From an uncultured Mediterraneibacter sp. (lineage in GTDB: Bacteria > Bacillota > Clostridia > Lachnospirales > Lachnospiraceae): a stretch of 64,000 bases of DNA. The translations under genes and the position numbers were made by a program. The stretch is taken from NCBI GenBank assembly GCA_934309345.1, contig CAKRDD010000008.1, positions 68,349 to 132,348 on the forward strand. Reading direction: 5' to 3'. The first letter of the stretch is position 1; each line of letters begins with the position of its first letter. Below are positions 1 to 7,077 of this stretch, piece by piece. The notes below the pieces were generated by a model that saw only the letters and a program-made list of their open reading frames with translations, did not search any database and was not told where the DNA came from.

Positions 1-652
1 ACTCTCTGCCATCCGTCCCCGTCATAACATCATTGTAAGCACTCTCGATTCCAATTGCTCCTATATTTCCGGAATAAGTAAAACCAATCACATCACTTGC
101 CAGCGTATTATACGGGTATGTCCTGTTATAATCATCCTCCAGCCAGATTCCCTTTACATTTGGATAATTTTTAGTATCATTCTTGATCTCATTATATTTC
201 TGGGCCGTCTCGTAATCGATTCCTTTTTTCAATATAACATATCTGCTGTTAGGTTTTTCTTCTACAATCTCCCGTACTGTCTTTTCACTGATCCCGAAAC
301 ATTTATTCAATACTTTAATTGTAGGATCTATATATTCTTCTTTGTCTGTCATTACAACCACATCAAGAATCACATTATAAACCCGTTCACTTGTCGCTAT
401 CTTCGTACCGTTTCTGTCCAGGATGTCTCCACGTTTATATGGAATTGTCTTACTGTCATAAATTTTCTGATTCAGTACAAGCTTTGTATACTTGCTTCCC
501 TTCGTAACATTAATGTATGTAATTCTTCCTACAAGAACAAGAAAAGCCAGTATAACTGCCATAAACAGCAGTACCAGCTTTTTCTGCATTCTTACCGGGA
601 ATTTTTTAGTCAGAAATTGAAATCTGTTCTTCCTTCTTTTTCTTCCTGCCAT
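1..652 (-). CDS. Class B penicillin-binding protein (FtsI/SpoVD type), N-terminal part
   Basis: Peptidoglycan transpeptidase acting at the septum or in spore cortex synthesis. Only the first ~217 residues are in the window; the catalytic domain lies beyond base 1. The translation begins MAGRKRRKNRFQF, has a basic N-terminus, one membrane anchor at about residues 22-45, and the motif RGDILDRNG typical of the class B PBP dimerisation domain, followed by YPYNTLASDVIGF. The ATG at 652 is 6 bases after the ftsL stop, so the two are co-transcribed. Position after mraZ-rsmH-ftsL is the classical dcw order. FtsI and SpoVD cannot be separated without the C-terminus (a PASTA domain would favour SpoVD). 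Confidence 0.9.
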   Translation of the reverse strand, partial: MAGRKRRKNRFQFLTKKFPVRMQKKLVLLFMAVILAFLVLVGRITYINVTKGSKYTKLVLNQKIYDSKTIPYKRGDILDRNGTKIATSERVYNVILDVVVMTDKEEYIDPTIKVLNKCFGISEKTVREIVEEKPNSRYVILKKGIDYETAQKYNEIKNDTKNYPNVKGIWLEDDYNRTYPYNTLASDVIGFTYSGNIGAIGIESAYNDVMTGTDGRE

Positions 653-658
653 CTTCCA

Positions 659-1198
659 TTATTCCTTATTTTTCACATCCTTGGATTGCGCTAAAACGCC
701 ATCTTCCGGGATGTTATCATACTGTTTTACATAGTCACTTGTCGGGCTTTGATAATGAATCACTTTGCCCTGAGACTCATAAACCATTCCCATCTCGTTC
801 ATCGCCTTCTCACGAACAGTCTCAAGATTGACAGAATCTTCTGCTGCCTGATGTGCAGTATCATTTGATTCCTTCAGATCCGTCAGTTCTTGCTGCAGTG
901 CTGTGATCTGATCTGCACGATTCAAAACATCTGCCTGTAAACGCAAATACATAACACAAATAAAGACCGCACAGACTGCAGCCACAATCAGAAAAGTCGC
1001 ATATGCCGGACTGATCCTTTGCGCACGATGCCGGTTCTTAATCACCTGGCGGCTTGTTCTTTTTTTCTTCGGCTTACGAACTGTCCCATTTCCAGACGGT
1101 AAAGCTTCTGGCTGACGCACGGCACTGCCATACACATAGAAGTGGTTCCAGTCTGATGCTGGTCTATTCTGCTGTCTGCGACCTGTGTTTCTCGCCAT
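659..1198 (-). CDS. ftsL: FtsL/DivIC-like septum protein
   Basis: Small bitopic division protein of 179 residues. It has a basic cytoplasmic N-terminus (KPKKKRTSRQ near residue 45), a single membrane segment at about 65-87 and then a coiled-coil stretch (ADQITALQQELTDLKESN). This is the architecture of FtsL/septum formation initiators, which with DivIB/FtsQ stabilise the FtsW-FtsI synthase. Sequence similarity in this family is weak, so the call rests on topology and on its place between rsmH and the class B PBP. ATG at 1198 is preceded by an AGGAAAG ribosome binding site. Confidence 0.8.
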   Translation of the reverse strand: MARNTGRRQQNRPASDWNHFYVYGSAVRQPEALPSGNGTVRKPKKKRTSRQVIKNRHRAQRISPAYATFLIVAAVCAVFICVMYLRLQADVLNRADQITALQQELTDLKESNDTAHQAAEDSVNLETVREKAMNEMGMVYESQGKVIHYQSPTSDYVKQYDNIPEDGVLAQSKDVKNKE

Positions 1199-1296
1199 CG
1201 CTTTCCTGTCCTTTCTCTGGATTCTTGTTCCTCCGGGCTCTCCCCTTCCCGGAGGAACGTTTCGTTTATACTCTAAATACTCCCTGTGATATCAAA

Positions 1297-2232
1297 TCAT
1301 GCACGTTCAAAGATTCTAAGCTTTGCACTCTTTGATCTGCTGTTTACCGCCAGCTCCTCTTCTGACGGAAGGATTGGCTTCCTGGTGATCACTTTCCCTT
1401 TGGATACATTTCCGCATACACAAACCGGAAAATGACTTGGACAAATGCATGGATTCTCATTCTTGCGGAAAGAACTCTTCACAATCCTGTCTTCGAGCGA
1501 ATGAAATGTAATAATACAAAGTCTTCCTCCCGGATTCAACAGATCGATCATATCATCTAATGTATCCCGCAAAACATCAAGTTCATGATTCAATTCAATT
1601 CGAAGAGCCTGAAATGTACGTTTTGACGGATGTCCTGACGTCTTCTGAATCTTCATTGGTATTGCATGACTGATAATCTCATTCAGTTGTCCTGTTGTCT
1701 CAATCGGACCTTTTGCGCGTTCTGCAACAATATGCTTCGCGATATTTTTAGCAAATCTGTCCTCGCCATAATCACGAATCACACGATAAAGTTCCGATTC
1801 ACTATAGTCGTTGACAATATCTCTGGCTGTCATCTTCTGACGCTGATCCATACGCATATCAAGAGGTGCGTCAACTCGATATGAAAATCCTCTCTCAGCT
1901 GTATCTAACTGATAAGAAGAAACTCCAAGATCTACTGTGATTCCATCTACTTTGTCAATTCCTATTTCATGAAGCCGCGGTTTCATATCACAATAATTGC
2001 TCCGGATTATTGTGACCTTCTCCCCGAAACCTTCCAGGCGTTTTCCTGCCGCTTTAATCGCGTCAGCGTCCTGGTCTATACCTATTAATCTCCCCTGTCC
2101 GCCAAGCTTTGTACAGACTTCATATGCATGTCCGCCTCCACCTAACGTGGCATCTACATAGATACCATCCGGTTTTACGTTCAAACCGTCTACTGTCTCA
2201 TGCAACAGCACTGAAACGTGCTCGAATGCCAT
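1297..2232 (-). CDS. rsmH: 16S rRNA (cytosine-1402-N4)-methyltransferase RsmH
   Basis: SAM-dependent methyltransferase that modifies C1402 of 16S rRNA in the decoding site. It begins [17 protein letters not shown] and shows the SAM-binding loop [10 protein letters not shown] and the later motifs [19 protein letters not shown] and [13 protein letters not shown], all characteristic of MraW/RsmH. About 311 residues, the usual length. The reading frame is open further upstream to 2277, but an AGGAGG at 2237-2242 sits just before the ATG at 2232, so that start is chosen. It follows mraZ closely and is in the dcw operon. Confidence 0.96.
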   Translation of the reverse strand: MAFEHVSVLLHETVDGLNVKPDGIYVDATLGGGGHAYEVCTKLGGQGRLIGIDQDADAIKAAGKRLEGFGEKVTIIRSNYCDMKPRLHEIGIDKVDGITVDLGVSSYQLDTAERGFSYRVDAPLDMRMDQRQKMTARDIVNDYSESELYRVIRDYGEDRFAKNIAKHIVAERAKGPIETTGQLNEIISHAIPMKIQKTSGHPSKRTFQALRIELNHELDVLRDTLDDMIDLLNPGGRLCIITFHSLEDRIVKSSFRKNENPCICPSHFPVCVCGNVSKGKVITRKPILPSEEELAVNSRSKSAKLRIFERA

Positions 2233-2236
2233 AGAC

Positions 2237-2242
2237 TCCTCC
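2237..2242 (-). promoter_or_regulatory. Ribosome binding site deciding the rsmH start
   Basis: AGGAGG on the minus strand, four bases before the ATG at 2232. It rules out the longer 326-residue reading that begins at 2277. Confidence 0.8.
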
Positions 2243-2276
2243 TTCTGACTGCCTCGCATGGCGGTCTTTGTTGTCA

Positions 2277-2714
2277 TCAGATGCGAATTCCGATCGCTTC
2301 CATACGTTCTGCAATCGCATCCAGATCTTCCTCGCTGATCTGGTTTCTCTCTTCCCAGAGTGCCTTGTCCCAGATCTCAACACGATCCTGGACTCCGACC
2401 AGAACTACTTCCTTCTCCAGATGTGCATTCTTTCTGAGTGACGGTGGGACAAGAACTCTCCCCTGCTTGTCGAAACTGCCCTCAGATGCACTTCCAAAAA
2501 AGTAGCGTTTAAAGATTCTGGCATCCTTATTCATTCGTGGTAAGCTTTCGAGTTCGGCTACGAATTTATTCCATTCTTCCTGGGAATAGACAAATAGACA
2601 GCCCTCTAATCCATTACAGATCACGAAGCTGTCACCAAGATCTTCCCTTAACTTTGCCGGGATGATCAGCCTGCCTTTTTCGTCTATGTTATGGTTAAAC
2701 TCTCCTAATAACAT
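2277..2714 (-). CDS. mraZ: Transcriptional regulator MraZ
   Basis: DNA-binding regulator of the dcw operon, 145 residues, with the two SpoVT/AbrB-like half domains typical of Mra[24 protein letters not shown] at the N-terminus (first 12 residues diagnostic) and a second copy around [13 protein letters not shown] near residue 85. MraZ forms ring-shaped oligomers that bind short direct repeats upstream of its own gene, and such repeats are visible at 2809-2835. First gene of the operon, with its own promoter at 2842-2870. Confidence 0.97.
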   Translation of the reverse strand: MLLGEFNHNIDEKGRLIIPAKLREDLGDSFVICNGLEGCLFVYSQEEWNKFVAELESLPRMNKDARIFKRYFFGSASEGSFDKQGRVLVPPSLRKNAHLEKEVVLVGVQDRVEIWDKALWEERNQISEEDLDAIAERMEAIGIRI

Positions 2715-2808
2715 CCGAAACCCTTTCTCTGGAATCTATGGAAATGTTCATGTCCACTAAAGGTATCACTACCGTAATCCCTTCGCTTCCACTCTTTCTC
2801 CATATTGC

Positions 2809-2835
2809 ACCACATTCTACCACTTCTCACCACTT
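2809..2835 (-). promoter_or_regulatory. MraZ box: three GTGGT repeats at 10-bp spacing
   Basis: On the minus strand GTGGT occurs at 2829-2833, 2819-2823 and 2809-2813, exactly one helical turn apart, as AAGTGG, AAGTGG and ATGTGG. MraZ is known to bind short GTG/TGGG-type direct repeats spaced at 10 bp in front of mraZ. The array lies just downstream of the predicted -10 box, around the transcription start, which fits autorepression. Confidence 0.8.
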
Positions 2836-2841
2836 AGCTCC

Positions 2842-2870
2842 ATTGTAAACCACGTGTCTCCCTTTTTCAA
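2842..2870 (-). promoter_or_regulatory. Promoter of the dcw operon (mraZ)
   Basis: Minus-strand TTGAAA (2865-2870), 17-base spacer, TACAAT (2842-2847). The start point would fall beside the MraZ boxes. Confidence 0.75.
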
Positions 2871-2931
2871 GTCCTTTTTTAACTTTTTTGTTTCTTTCCA
2901 GACTTCATTCAGGTCTATCTACTGAAATAAC

Positions 2932-3037
2932 ATCAAAACAAAGAATGTGCAAGGCACATTCTTGCTCCTGCGGCGGTCGCTTGCGACATCTACATTGTAC
3001 GCCGCAGTGCGCATCCTTAGCGGAGCGTTTTTTATAT
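2932..3037 (+). repeat. Dispersed intergenic repeat, copy 1
   Basis: A 106-bp element also found at 47469-47574 with only a handful of differences, and in shortened form at 4341-4386. Contents in order: a hairpin GAATGTGC-AAG-GCACATTC (2943-2961), an inverted pair TGCGGCG/CGCCGCA around a CGCTTGCG, a conserved CCTTAGCGGAGCG and a T6 run. It lies between mraZ and the acyltransferase gene. No reading frame in it is conserved. Confidence 0.85.
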
Positions 3038-3069
3038 ATTAGGAAAGCACTTTCCTAATATATAAAAAA
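3028..3069. repeat. Perfect 20-bp inverted repeat
   Basis: TTTTTTATATATTAGGAAAG (3028-3047) is followed after a 2-base CA loop by its exact reverse complement (3050-3069). It abuts repeat copy 1; a 13-bp version of the same palindrome abuts copy 2 at 4387-4414, and copy 3 lacks it. Confidence 0.85.
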
Positions 3070-3108
3070 TGATCGCTAACCTTCTTATAATTAAAAGTTA
3101 ACGATCAT
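3063..3108 (-). terminator. Terminator after the acyltransferase gene
   Basis: Stem ATGATCG.TAAC / GTTA.CGATCAT (3069-3080 with 3097-3108) followed on the minus strand by TTTTTT. It lies about 30 bases past the stop of the acyltransferase gene. Confidence 0.75.
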
Positions 3109-3139
3109 CGGTACACTGTCTAAAACAGCAATAATTATT

Positions 3140-4249
3140 TTAATGATTAGAAATATGTCTATATCTTTTTTGAACATATCTAGTCAATGTGTTTTGTATA
3201 ATATGTAAGATATATGATGTAATAAATGAAAGAAGAAAAACAATAGGTACAACCAGTACATAATATTCTAATCTTTCCGGAACAGAAGGAATATATGCAT
3301 TAAGTTTACTATAGATAATCGTATCAAAAACCGAAGACACTAAATATATTCCTAATGACAACTCTGAAATTTTGTTAAAACATTTATAAAGTATAGTTCG
3401 TTCTGTTATTTTAGAAGTATCAAGATTCAAAATACAAATAAACGTAAGTACCGACAGAATCAGCGGCTCAAATCCATACCATTCATAATATGAAGCTCCG
3501 AAAAAGACATTATTATAATTACGTCCAAAATTAAAAAAGCCAAATATTGTCAGAAAACCCATAAACAATAAGAGTGATTTTCCAGAAGAAAGTTTTGCTC
3601 CATATTCTTTAAGATAACATCCGATGTAATAATATGTAAGCGGCCATAAAAACTGCCAATAATCTGGAATTATCTGCAGAATCCTTGTTGATTCCGTTGG
3701 AAAGAATATTGCTTTAATCGGGCCATCGATTCCCCATATATTAAGCAAGGAGGGAATGGTGGTCAAGAAAAGCATTGTAGCTACAAGAAGCTGCTTTTGT
3801 TTTTTATCTTTTAATCCATTATAAATCAAATTTAAAAACGGAATGATTAAAAACAACCCAATATACATTTCAACATACCATGAATATCCAGCACCAGAAA
3901 AATTAAGAATTCTTAAAATAAAAGTCCGTATTCCAATATGTTCTGATGTATAACAACTTAAAAATAGAATGCAAAAAATGCTCGCCAGCAAATATGTTAC
4001 ATATGTTTTTACTAATCCTAAGTAGTAGGTTTTCGACAAGATTTTTTTATTCATAAGATATCCTGTTAATATTGCAAAAAGAGGAACACATATCATAAAC
4101 GCTGTCCGCATTGTAAACATGACAAACATCCGCTTTCCTTTTATTATTTCCGTATAAAATCCATTATTCAGAAAAAAATGCACAGATAATACAGAAAACA
4201 CTGCAATACTTCGAATAATATCAAGGTTAATATTTCTTTTTTTCATCAT
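3140..4249 (-). CDS. Acyltransferase family 3 membrane protein
   Basis: Integral membrane acyltransferase of the OafA/YrhL/WecH family (369 residues), which transfers acetyl or other acyl groups to extracellular sugars or lipids. It begins MMKKRNINLDIIRSIAV; the family hallmark is R..AV..V...H, here RSIAVFSVLSVHF with the conserved His. About ten hydrophobic segments follow. The frame is open to 4366, but the promoter at 4290-4318 lies inside that extension and AGGGAG precedes the ATG at 4249, so 4249 is the start. Monocistronic, AT-rich compared with the dcw genes and flanked by two direct copies of a dispersed repeat. Its acceptor is unknown; it has no link to neighbouring genes. Confidence 0.85.
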   Translation of the reverse strand: MMKKRNINLDIIRSIAVFSVLSVHFFLNNGFYTEIIKGKRMFVMFTMRTAFMICVPLFAILTGYLMNKKILSKTYYLGLVKTYVTYLLASIFCILFLSCYTSEHIGIRTFILRILNFSGAGYSWYVEMYIGLFLIIPFLNLIYNGLKDKKQKQLLVATMLFLTTIPSLLNIWGIDGPIKAIFFPTESTRILQIIPDYWQFLWPLTYYYIGCYLKEYGAKLSSGKSLLLFMGFLTIFGFFNFGRNYNNVFFGASYYEWYGFEPLILSVLTFICILNLDTSKITERTILYKCFNKISELSLGIYLVSSVFDTIIYSKLNAYIPSVPERLEYYVLVVPIVFLLSFITSYILHIIQNTLTRYVQKRYRHISNH

Positions 4250-4289
4250 AGGTATCTCCCTAATTTTAATCCTAATAATTATCTGTATC

Positions 4290-4318
4290 ATTCTAATGGT
4301 TGTTTTTTGCTTTGTCAA
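4290..4318 (-). promoter_or_regulatory. Promoter of the acyltransferase gene
   Basis: Minus-strand TTGACA (4313-4318), 17-base spacer, TAGAAT (4290-4295), about 40 bases before the ATG at 4249. Confidence 0.8.
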
Positions 4319-4340
4319 TATAAATAATAGCAAATACTTG

Positions 4341-4414
4341 AAGAACAAAGAATGTGCCTTGCGCATCCTTAGCGGAGCGTTTTTTATATATTAGGAAAGC
4401 ACTTTCCTAATATA
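4341..4414 (+). repeat. Dispersed intergenic repeat, copy 2 (internally deleted)
   Basis: Same orientation as copies 1 and 3. It keeps the 5' end (AGAACAAAGAATGTG), then jumps to the 3' part CGCATCCTTAGCGGAGCG plus T6, missing the central GC-rich hairpin. It carries the adjoining palindrome TATATTAGGAAAG/CTTTCCTAATATA at 4387-4414. With copy 1 it brackets the acyltransferase gene as direct repeats. Confidence 0.8.
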
Positions 4415-4445
4415 AAATAGAGATATGGCACATGCCATATCTCGC
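4411..4445 (-). terminator. Terminator after the 79-residue membrane protein gene
   Basis: Stem GAGATATGGCA/TGCCATATCTC with a CA loop on the plus strand; read on the minus strand it is followed by TATTTTATATT. About 20 bases past the stop codon at 4466. Confidence 0.75.
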
Positions 4446-4465
4446 GTTATCAAATGCTATTCATT

Positions 4466-4705
4466 TTATTCTGCTGAAAGTGTACTTAGATAATCCTTAA
4501 CAGAGTCATAATTCACTTCTGCAACTGCACGTTCCTGATTGGAAGAATGCAGATCATATGCTGAATATCCGAACCAGCCAACAATTGCAAGTGCAATTAC
4601 TCCTGCCACACATCTTTTTACATTGCGCATAATTTTCTCTTTACGCATTGTCTTCTTTCGATCCGCCTTTTCCTTCTTATAACGATCCACTTTCGCCTGA
4701 CTCAT
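4466..4705 (-). CDS. Small single-pass membrane protein, unknown function
   Basis: About 79 residues. Very basic N-terminus (MSQAKVDRYKKEKADRKK), one membrane segment (CVAGVIALAIVGWFGYSAY) and a short extracellular tail ending DYLSTLSAE. I recognise no named domain. The charge pattern predicts N-in topology. An upstream in-frame ATG at 4714 leaves only one base after the AAGGGAG ribosome binding site, so the ATG at 4705 is preferred. It lies 56 bases after degV and may share its transcript. Confidence 0.65.
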   Translation of the reverse strand: MSQAKVDRYKKEKADRKKTMRKEKIMRNVKRCVAGVIALAIVGWFGYSAYDLHSSNQERAVAEVNYDSVKDYLSTLSAE

Positions 4706-4761
4706 CTCTTGCATACTCCCTTCATATTAGGTCTTTAGCAATTATTTTATCACAGCACCTC

Positions 4762-5601
4762 TTAAAGCACAACAATAATTCCGCCGTCATTTGCATACAT
4801 ACTACTAATTCCTGCTGTATCTACAATAAAGGAATCTTTCACCTGTACTTTCTCCAGAATCAATTTTCTGACGACCTCTGCACGTTCCGGACAGTTGCAA
4901 TGTGAAATTGCAAGAATCTTCTCCTCCGGGTTTACAGCGTCCTTCGCGACATGCTCTGCCATCTTTGCCAGAGCTTTCTTCATCCCTCTGCTCTTATCCA
5001 ACTGACAGATTGTTCCCTCTGGGGTAGAACCCATAACAGGCTTGATATTCAATGCGCTGACTACCAGAGATTTCAGTCCTGTCAGTCGTCCATTCTTACG
5101 AAGTGTATCAAGATTCTCAAGGACAAAATACGTATGTTGTTCTTCAATATAAGCTTCTACCGTTTCAACTACCTGTTCAAAATCCATTCCGGCTTCTTCA
5201 CATTCCTGAATCTTTCGTCCGATCAACGTCTCTCCAACAGATGCTGAACGAGAGTTAAATACATGGATCTTTTCTTCTCCGCCTTCTTCCTTATAAAGTT
5301 TCTCTCCGAGAAGTGCACTGTTATAAGATCCGCTCAATTCCGCTGACAAAGTAACTGCATAGACTCTGTCAACATCACATTTATATAATTCCATATAACG
5401 CTCCGGAGACGGACAGGATGACTTCGGACATTCCTCGCTTGCAGCCACTCTTTTCAAAAAATCAGCCTGATCAAATGTCTCGTCATCCGGAATGTGAAAA
5501 CCATCCACTTCCATACTCAGAGAAGCTGTTTTAAAAATTCCGCTCTCCTTCATCTGTGGAGTCAGTTCTCCGCAACTATCTACGATCACTCTGTAACTCA
5601 T
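4762..5601 (-). CDS. DegV family fatty-acid-binding protein
   Basis: Cytosolic protein of 279 residues; DegV/FakB proteins bind a single fatty acid and present it to fatty-acid kinase FakA. Features: the N-terminal strand MSYRVIVDSCGELT, the TSCPSP-like segment here KSSCPSPE near 60-67, LSAELSGSYNSA near 86, and the C-terminal AISHCNCPERAEVV and DTAGISSMYANDGGI. Usual length. No fakA in the window. A perfect inverted repeat lies in its promoter region (5648-5670), which suggests local repression. Confidence 0.93.
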   Translation of the reverse strand: MSYRVIVDSCGELTPQMKESGIFKTASLSMEVDGFHIPDDETFDQADFLKRVAASEECPKSSCPSPERYMELYKCDVDRVYAVTLSAELSGSYNSALLGEKLYKEEGGEEKIHVFNSRSASVGETLIGRKIQECEEAGMDFEQVVETVEAYIEEQHTYFVLENLDTLRKNGRLTGLKSLVVSALNIKPVMGSTPEGTICQLDKSRGMKKALAKMAEHVAKDAVNPEEKILAISHCNCPERAEVVRKLILEKVQVKDSFIVDTAGISSMYANDGGIIVVL

Positions 5602-5647
5602 AACTTATATCCTCCCATGCTCTATCGCATATTTTTTCATCCTACTT

Positions 5648-5670
5648 TATGTAGTTTTTAATACTACATA
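5648..5670. promoter_or_regulatory. Candidate operator in the degV promoter
   Basis: Perfect 8-7-8 inverted repeat TATGTAGT-N7-ACTACATA. It sits immediately downstream of a weak candidate promoter on the minus strand (TTTCAA at 5695-5700, 16-base spacer, TATATT at 5673-5678), so it would cover the transcription start. The regulator is unknown. Confidence 0.5.
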
Positions 5671-5711
5671 TTAATATAGCACACTTTCAATAAGTTGAAA
5701 AGAGGGAGAAT

Positions 5712-7001
5712 TTATTTCAACCGGATCTTCGAAGATATTCCAAGCGCAATTCCCATCTCTGCCAACAAGATCACAATTGCCGTACCGCCATAACTGATAA
5801 ACGGAAGCGTAACTCCGGTAGTAGGCATCAATCCAGTTACAACCGCAATATTTAAAGTAACCTGTAGCGCGATATGCGCGAAAATTCCTGTTGCAACCAA
5901 AGAGCCATACAGATCCGGTGCATTTCTTGCAATAAATAACAGTCTATATAGCATAAATGCAAACAGACACAAAATAAGAATTGCTCCAAATACACCCAGT
6001 TCTTCACAGATAACCGCAAGGATCATATCATTCTGTGCCTCCGGGATCGCATGCAGCTTCTGTGTACTGTTTCCAAGTCCCTTTCCAAAAAAACCGCCCG
6101 AACCGATCGCATATAATCCCTGTAAAAACTGATAGCTGTCTGTATCTGCATTTGCCTCCGGATTCAGCCATGCAATGATTCGGCGCATACGAAAGTTATC
6201 ACTTTCTGCAAGTGTATATTTTAAACAAATAATTCCAATGATTCCCATAATTCCTACTGCAATCACTCCAGCGACAAATGGTTTTGTCTTTGGGTGTACA
6301 ACAAAAATTAAAACAACTGTGATTGAAAGAATAATAACAGCTGTACTTAAGTTATCTGTTAATTTATAAGCACCAAGGAAGGCGATAATACCATAAAACA
6401 GCAGGATCTTAATTCCATCCCATTTCTTCGCCTTTTGCCCCAAGAGGCATATTTCATATGCTATAAATAGAATCACCGCAATCTTCGTAAACTCTGCCGG
6501 CTGCAGCGACAGCCCACCCGGAAGCTTGATCCATCTTCTTGCTCCATTTACTGTCTTGCCAAGTGGTGTCTGTACCAATGCCATCAAAAACATTGAAAAC
6601 CAAAAAAATTCTTTTGCATACGCACCGTATAGATGATAGTCAATCTTAGAAACGATAAACATTGCAATAAATCCGATAATACCGATAATTGCCTGCCTTG
6701 TAAAGAAAAACATATCATTATTATAATCATTCTGTGCACTGTAGGCACTACTGCTATAAAGCATTACAAGTCCAAAGCACATCAGAAAAATAATTACAAG
6801 AAGCAGATCATAATCATAATAAGGTTTTCCCTTTTCTCTTGTCCTTTTGCGTTTTGTACTCGCAGACCTTTCCACTGTTTGCCGTTTCCCCTGTACCGCA
6901 GTCTGCTGAGAATATGGAGAACCTGACGTTCTCACAACCTTCTGTCTCTGCTCCATTGAGCTTCGATACTTCCTATAAGCATCACTCTCATAGTTTCTCA
7001 T
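5712..7001 (-). CDS. ftsW: SEDS peptidoglycan polymerase FtsW/SpoVE
   Basis: Glycosyltransferase that polymerises lipid II with a cognate class B PBP. 429 residues: a basic soluble N-terminal region of ~65 residues with many Arg/Lys/Gln, then about ten membrane segments. SEDS signatures seen: FTRQAIIGIIGF, GARRWIKLPGGLSLQPAEF (conserved Q.AE), NLSTAVII, AIPEAQNDMILAVICEELG and the C-terminal TGVTLPFISYGGTAI. GGGAG five bases before the ATG at 7001 decides against the ATG at 7013. In many Clostridia the gene is inside the dcw cluster; here it is separate, after the DegV gene in transcription order reversed. Confidence 0.93.
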   Translation of the reverse strand: MRNYESDAYRKYRSSMEQRQKVVRTSGSPYSQQTAVQGKRQTVERSASTKRKRTREKGKPYYDYDLLLVIIFLMCFGLVMLYSSSAYSAQNDYNNDMFFFTRQAIIGIIGFIAMFIVSKIDYHLYGAYAKEFFWFSMFLMALVQTPLGKTVNGARRWIKLPGGLSLQPAEFTKIAVILFIAYEICLLGQKAKKWDGIKILLFYGIIAFLGAYKLTDNLSTAVIILSITVVLIFVVHPKTKPFVAGVIAVGIMGIIGIICLKYTLAESDNFRMRRIIAWLNPEANADTDSYQFLQGLYAIGSGGFFGKGLGNSTQKLHAIPEAQNDMILAVICEELGVFGAILILCLFAFMLYRLLFIARNAPDLYGSLVATGIFAHIALQVTLNIAVVTGLMPTTGVTLPFISYGGTAIVILLAEMGIALGISSKIRLK

Positions 7002-7077
7002 ACATACTCCCATCTAAAATCTGTATCCGTTCTATTTTTTAACATTCCCAATCAATAAACAGCAGATACACGTTTTA

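Noticed and set aside
2932..3108. CRISPR or integron-type attachment array
   Set aside because: Repeats are not regularly spaced with unique spacers, and no cas or integrase gene is in the window.
4250..4366. 39-residue N-terminal extension of the acyltransferase
   Set aside because: The extension overlaps a TTGACA-N17-TAGAAT promoter, and a ribosome binding site precedes the internal ATG.
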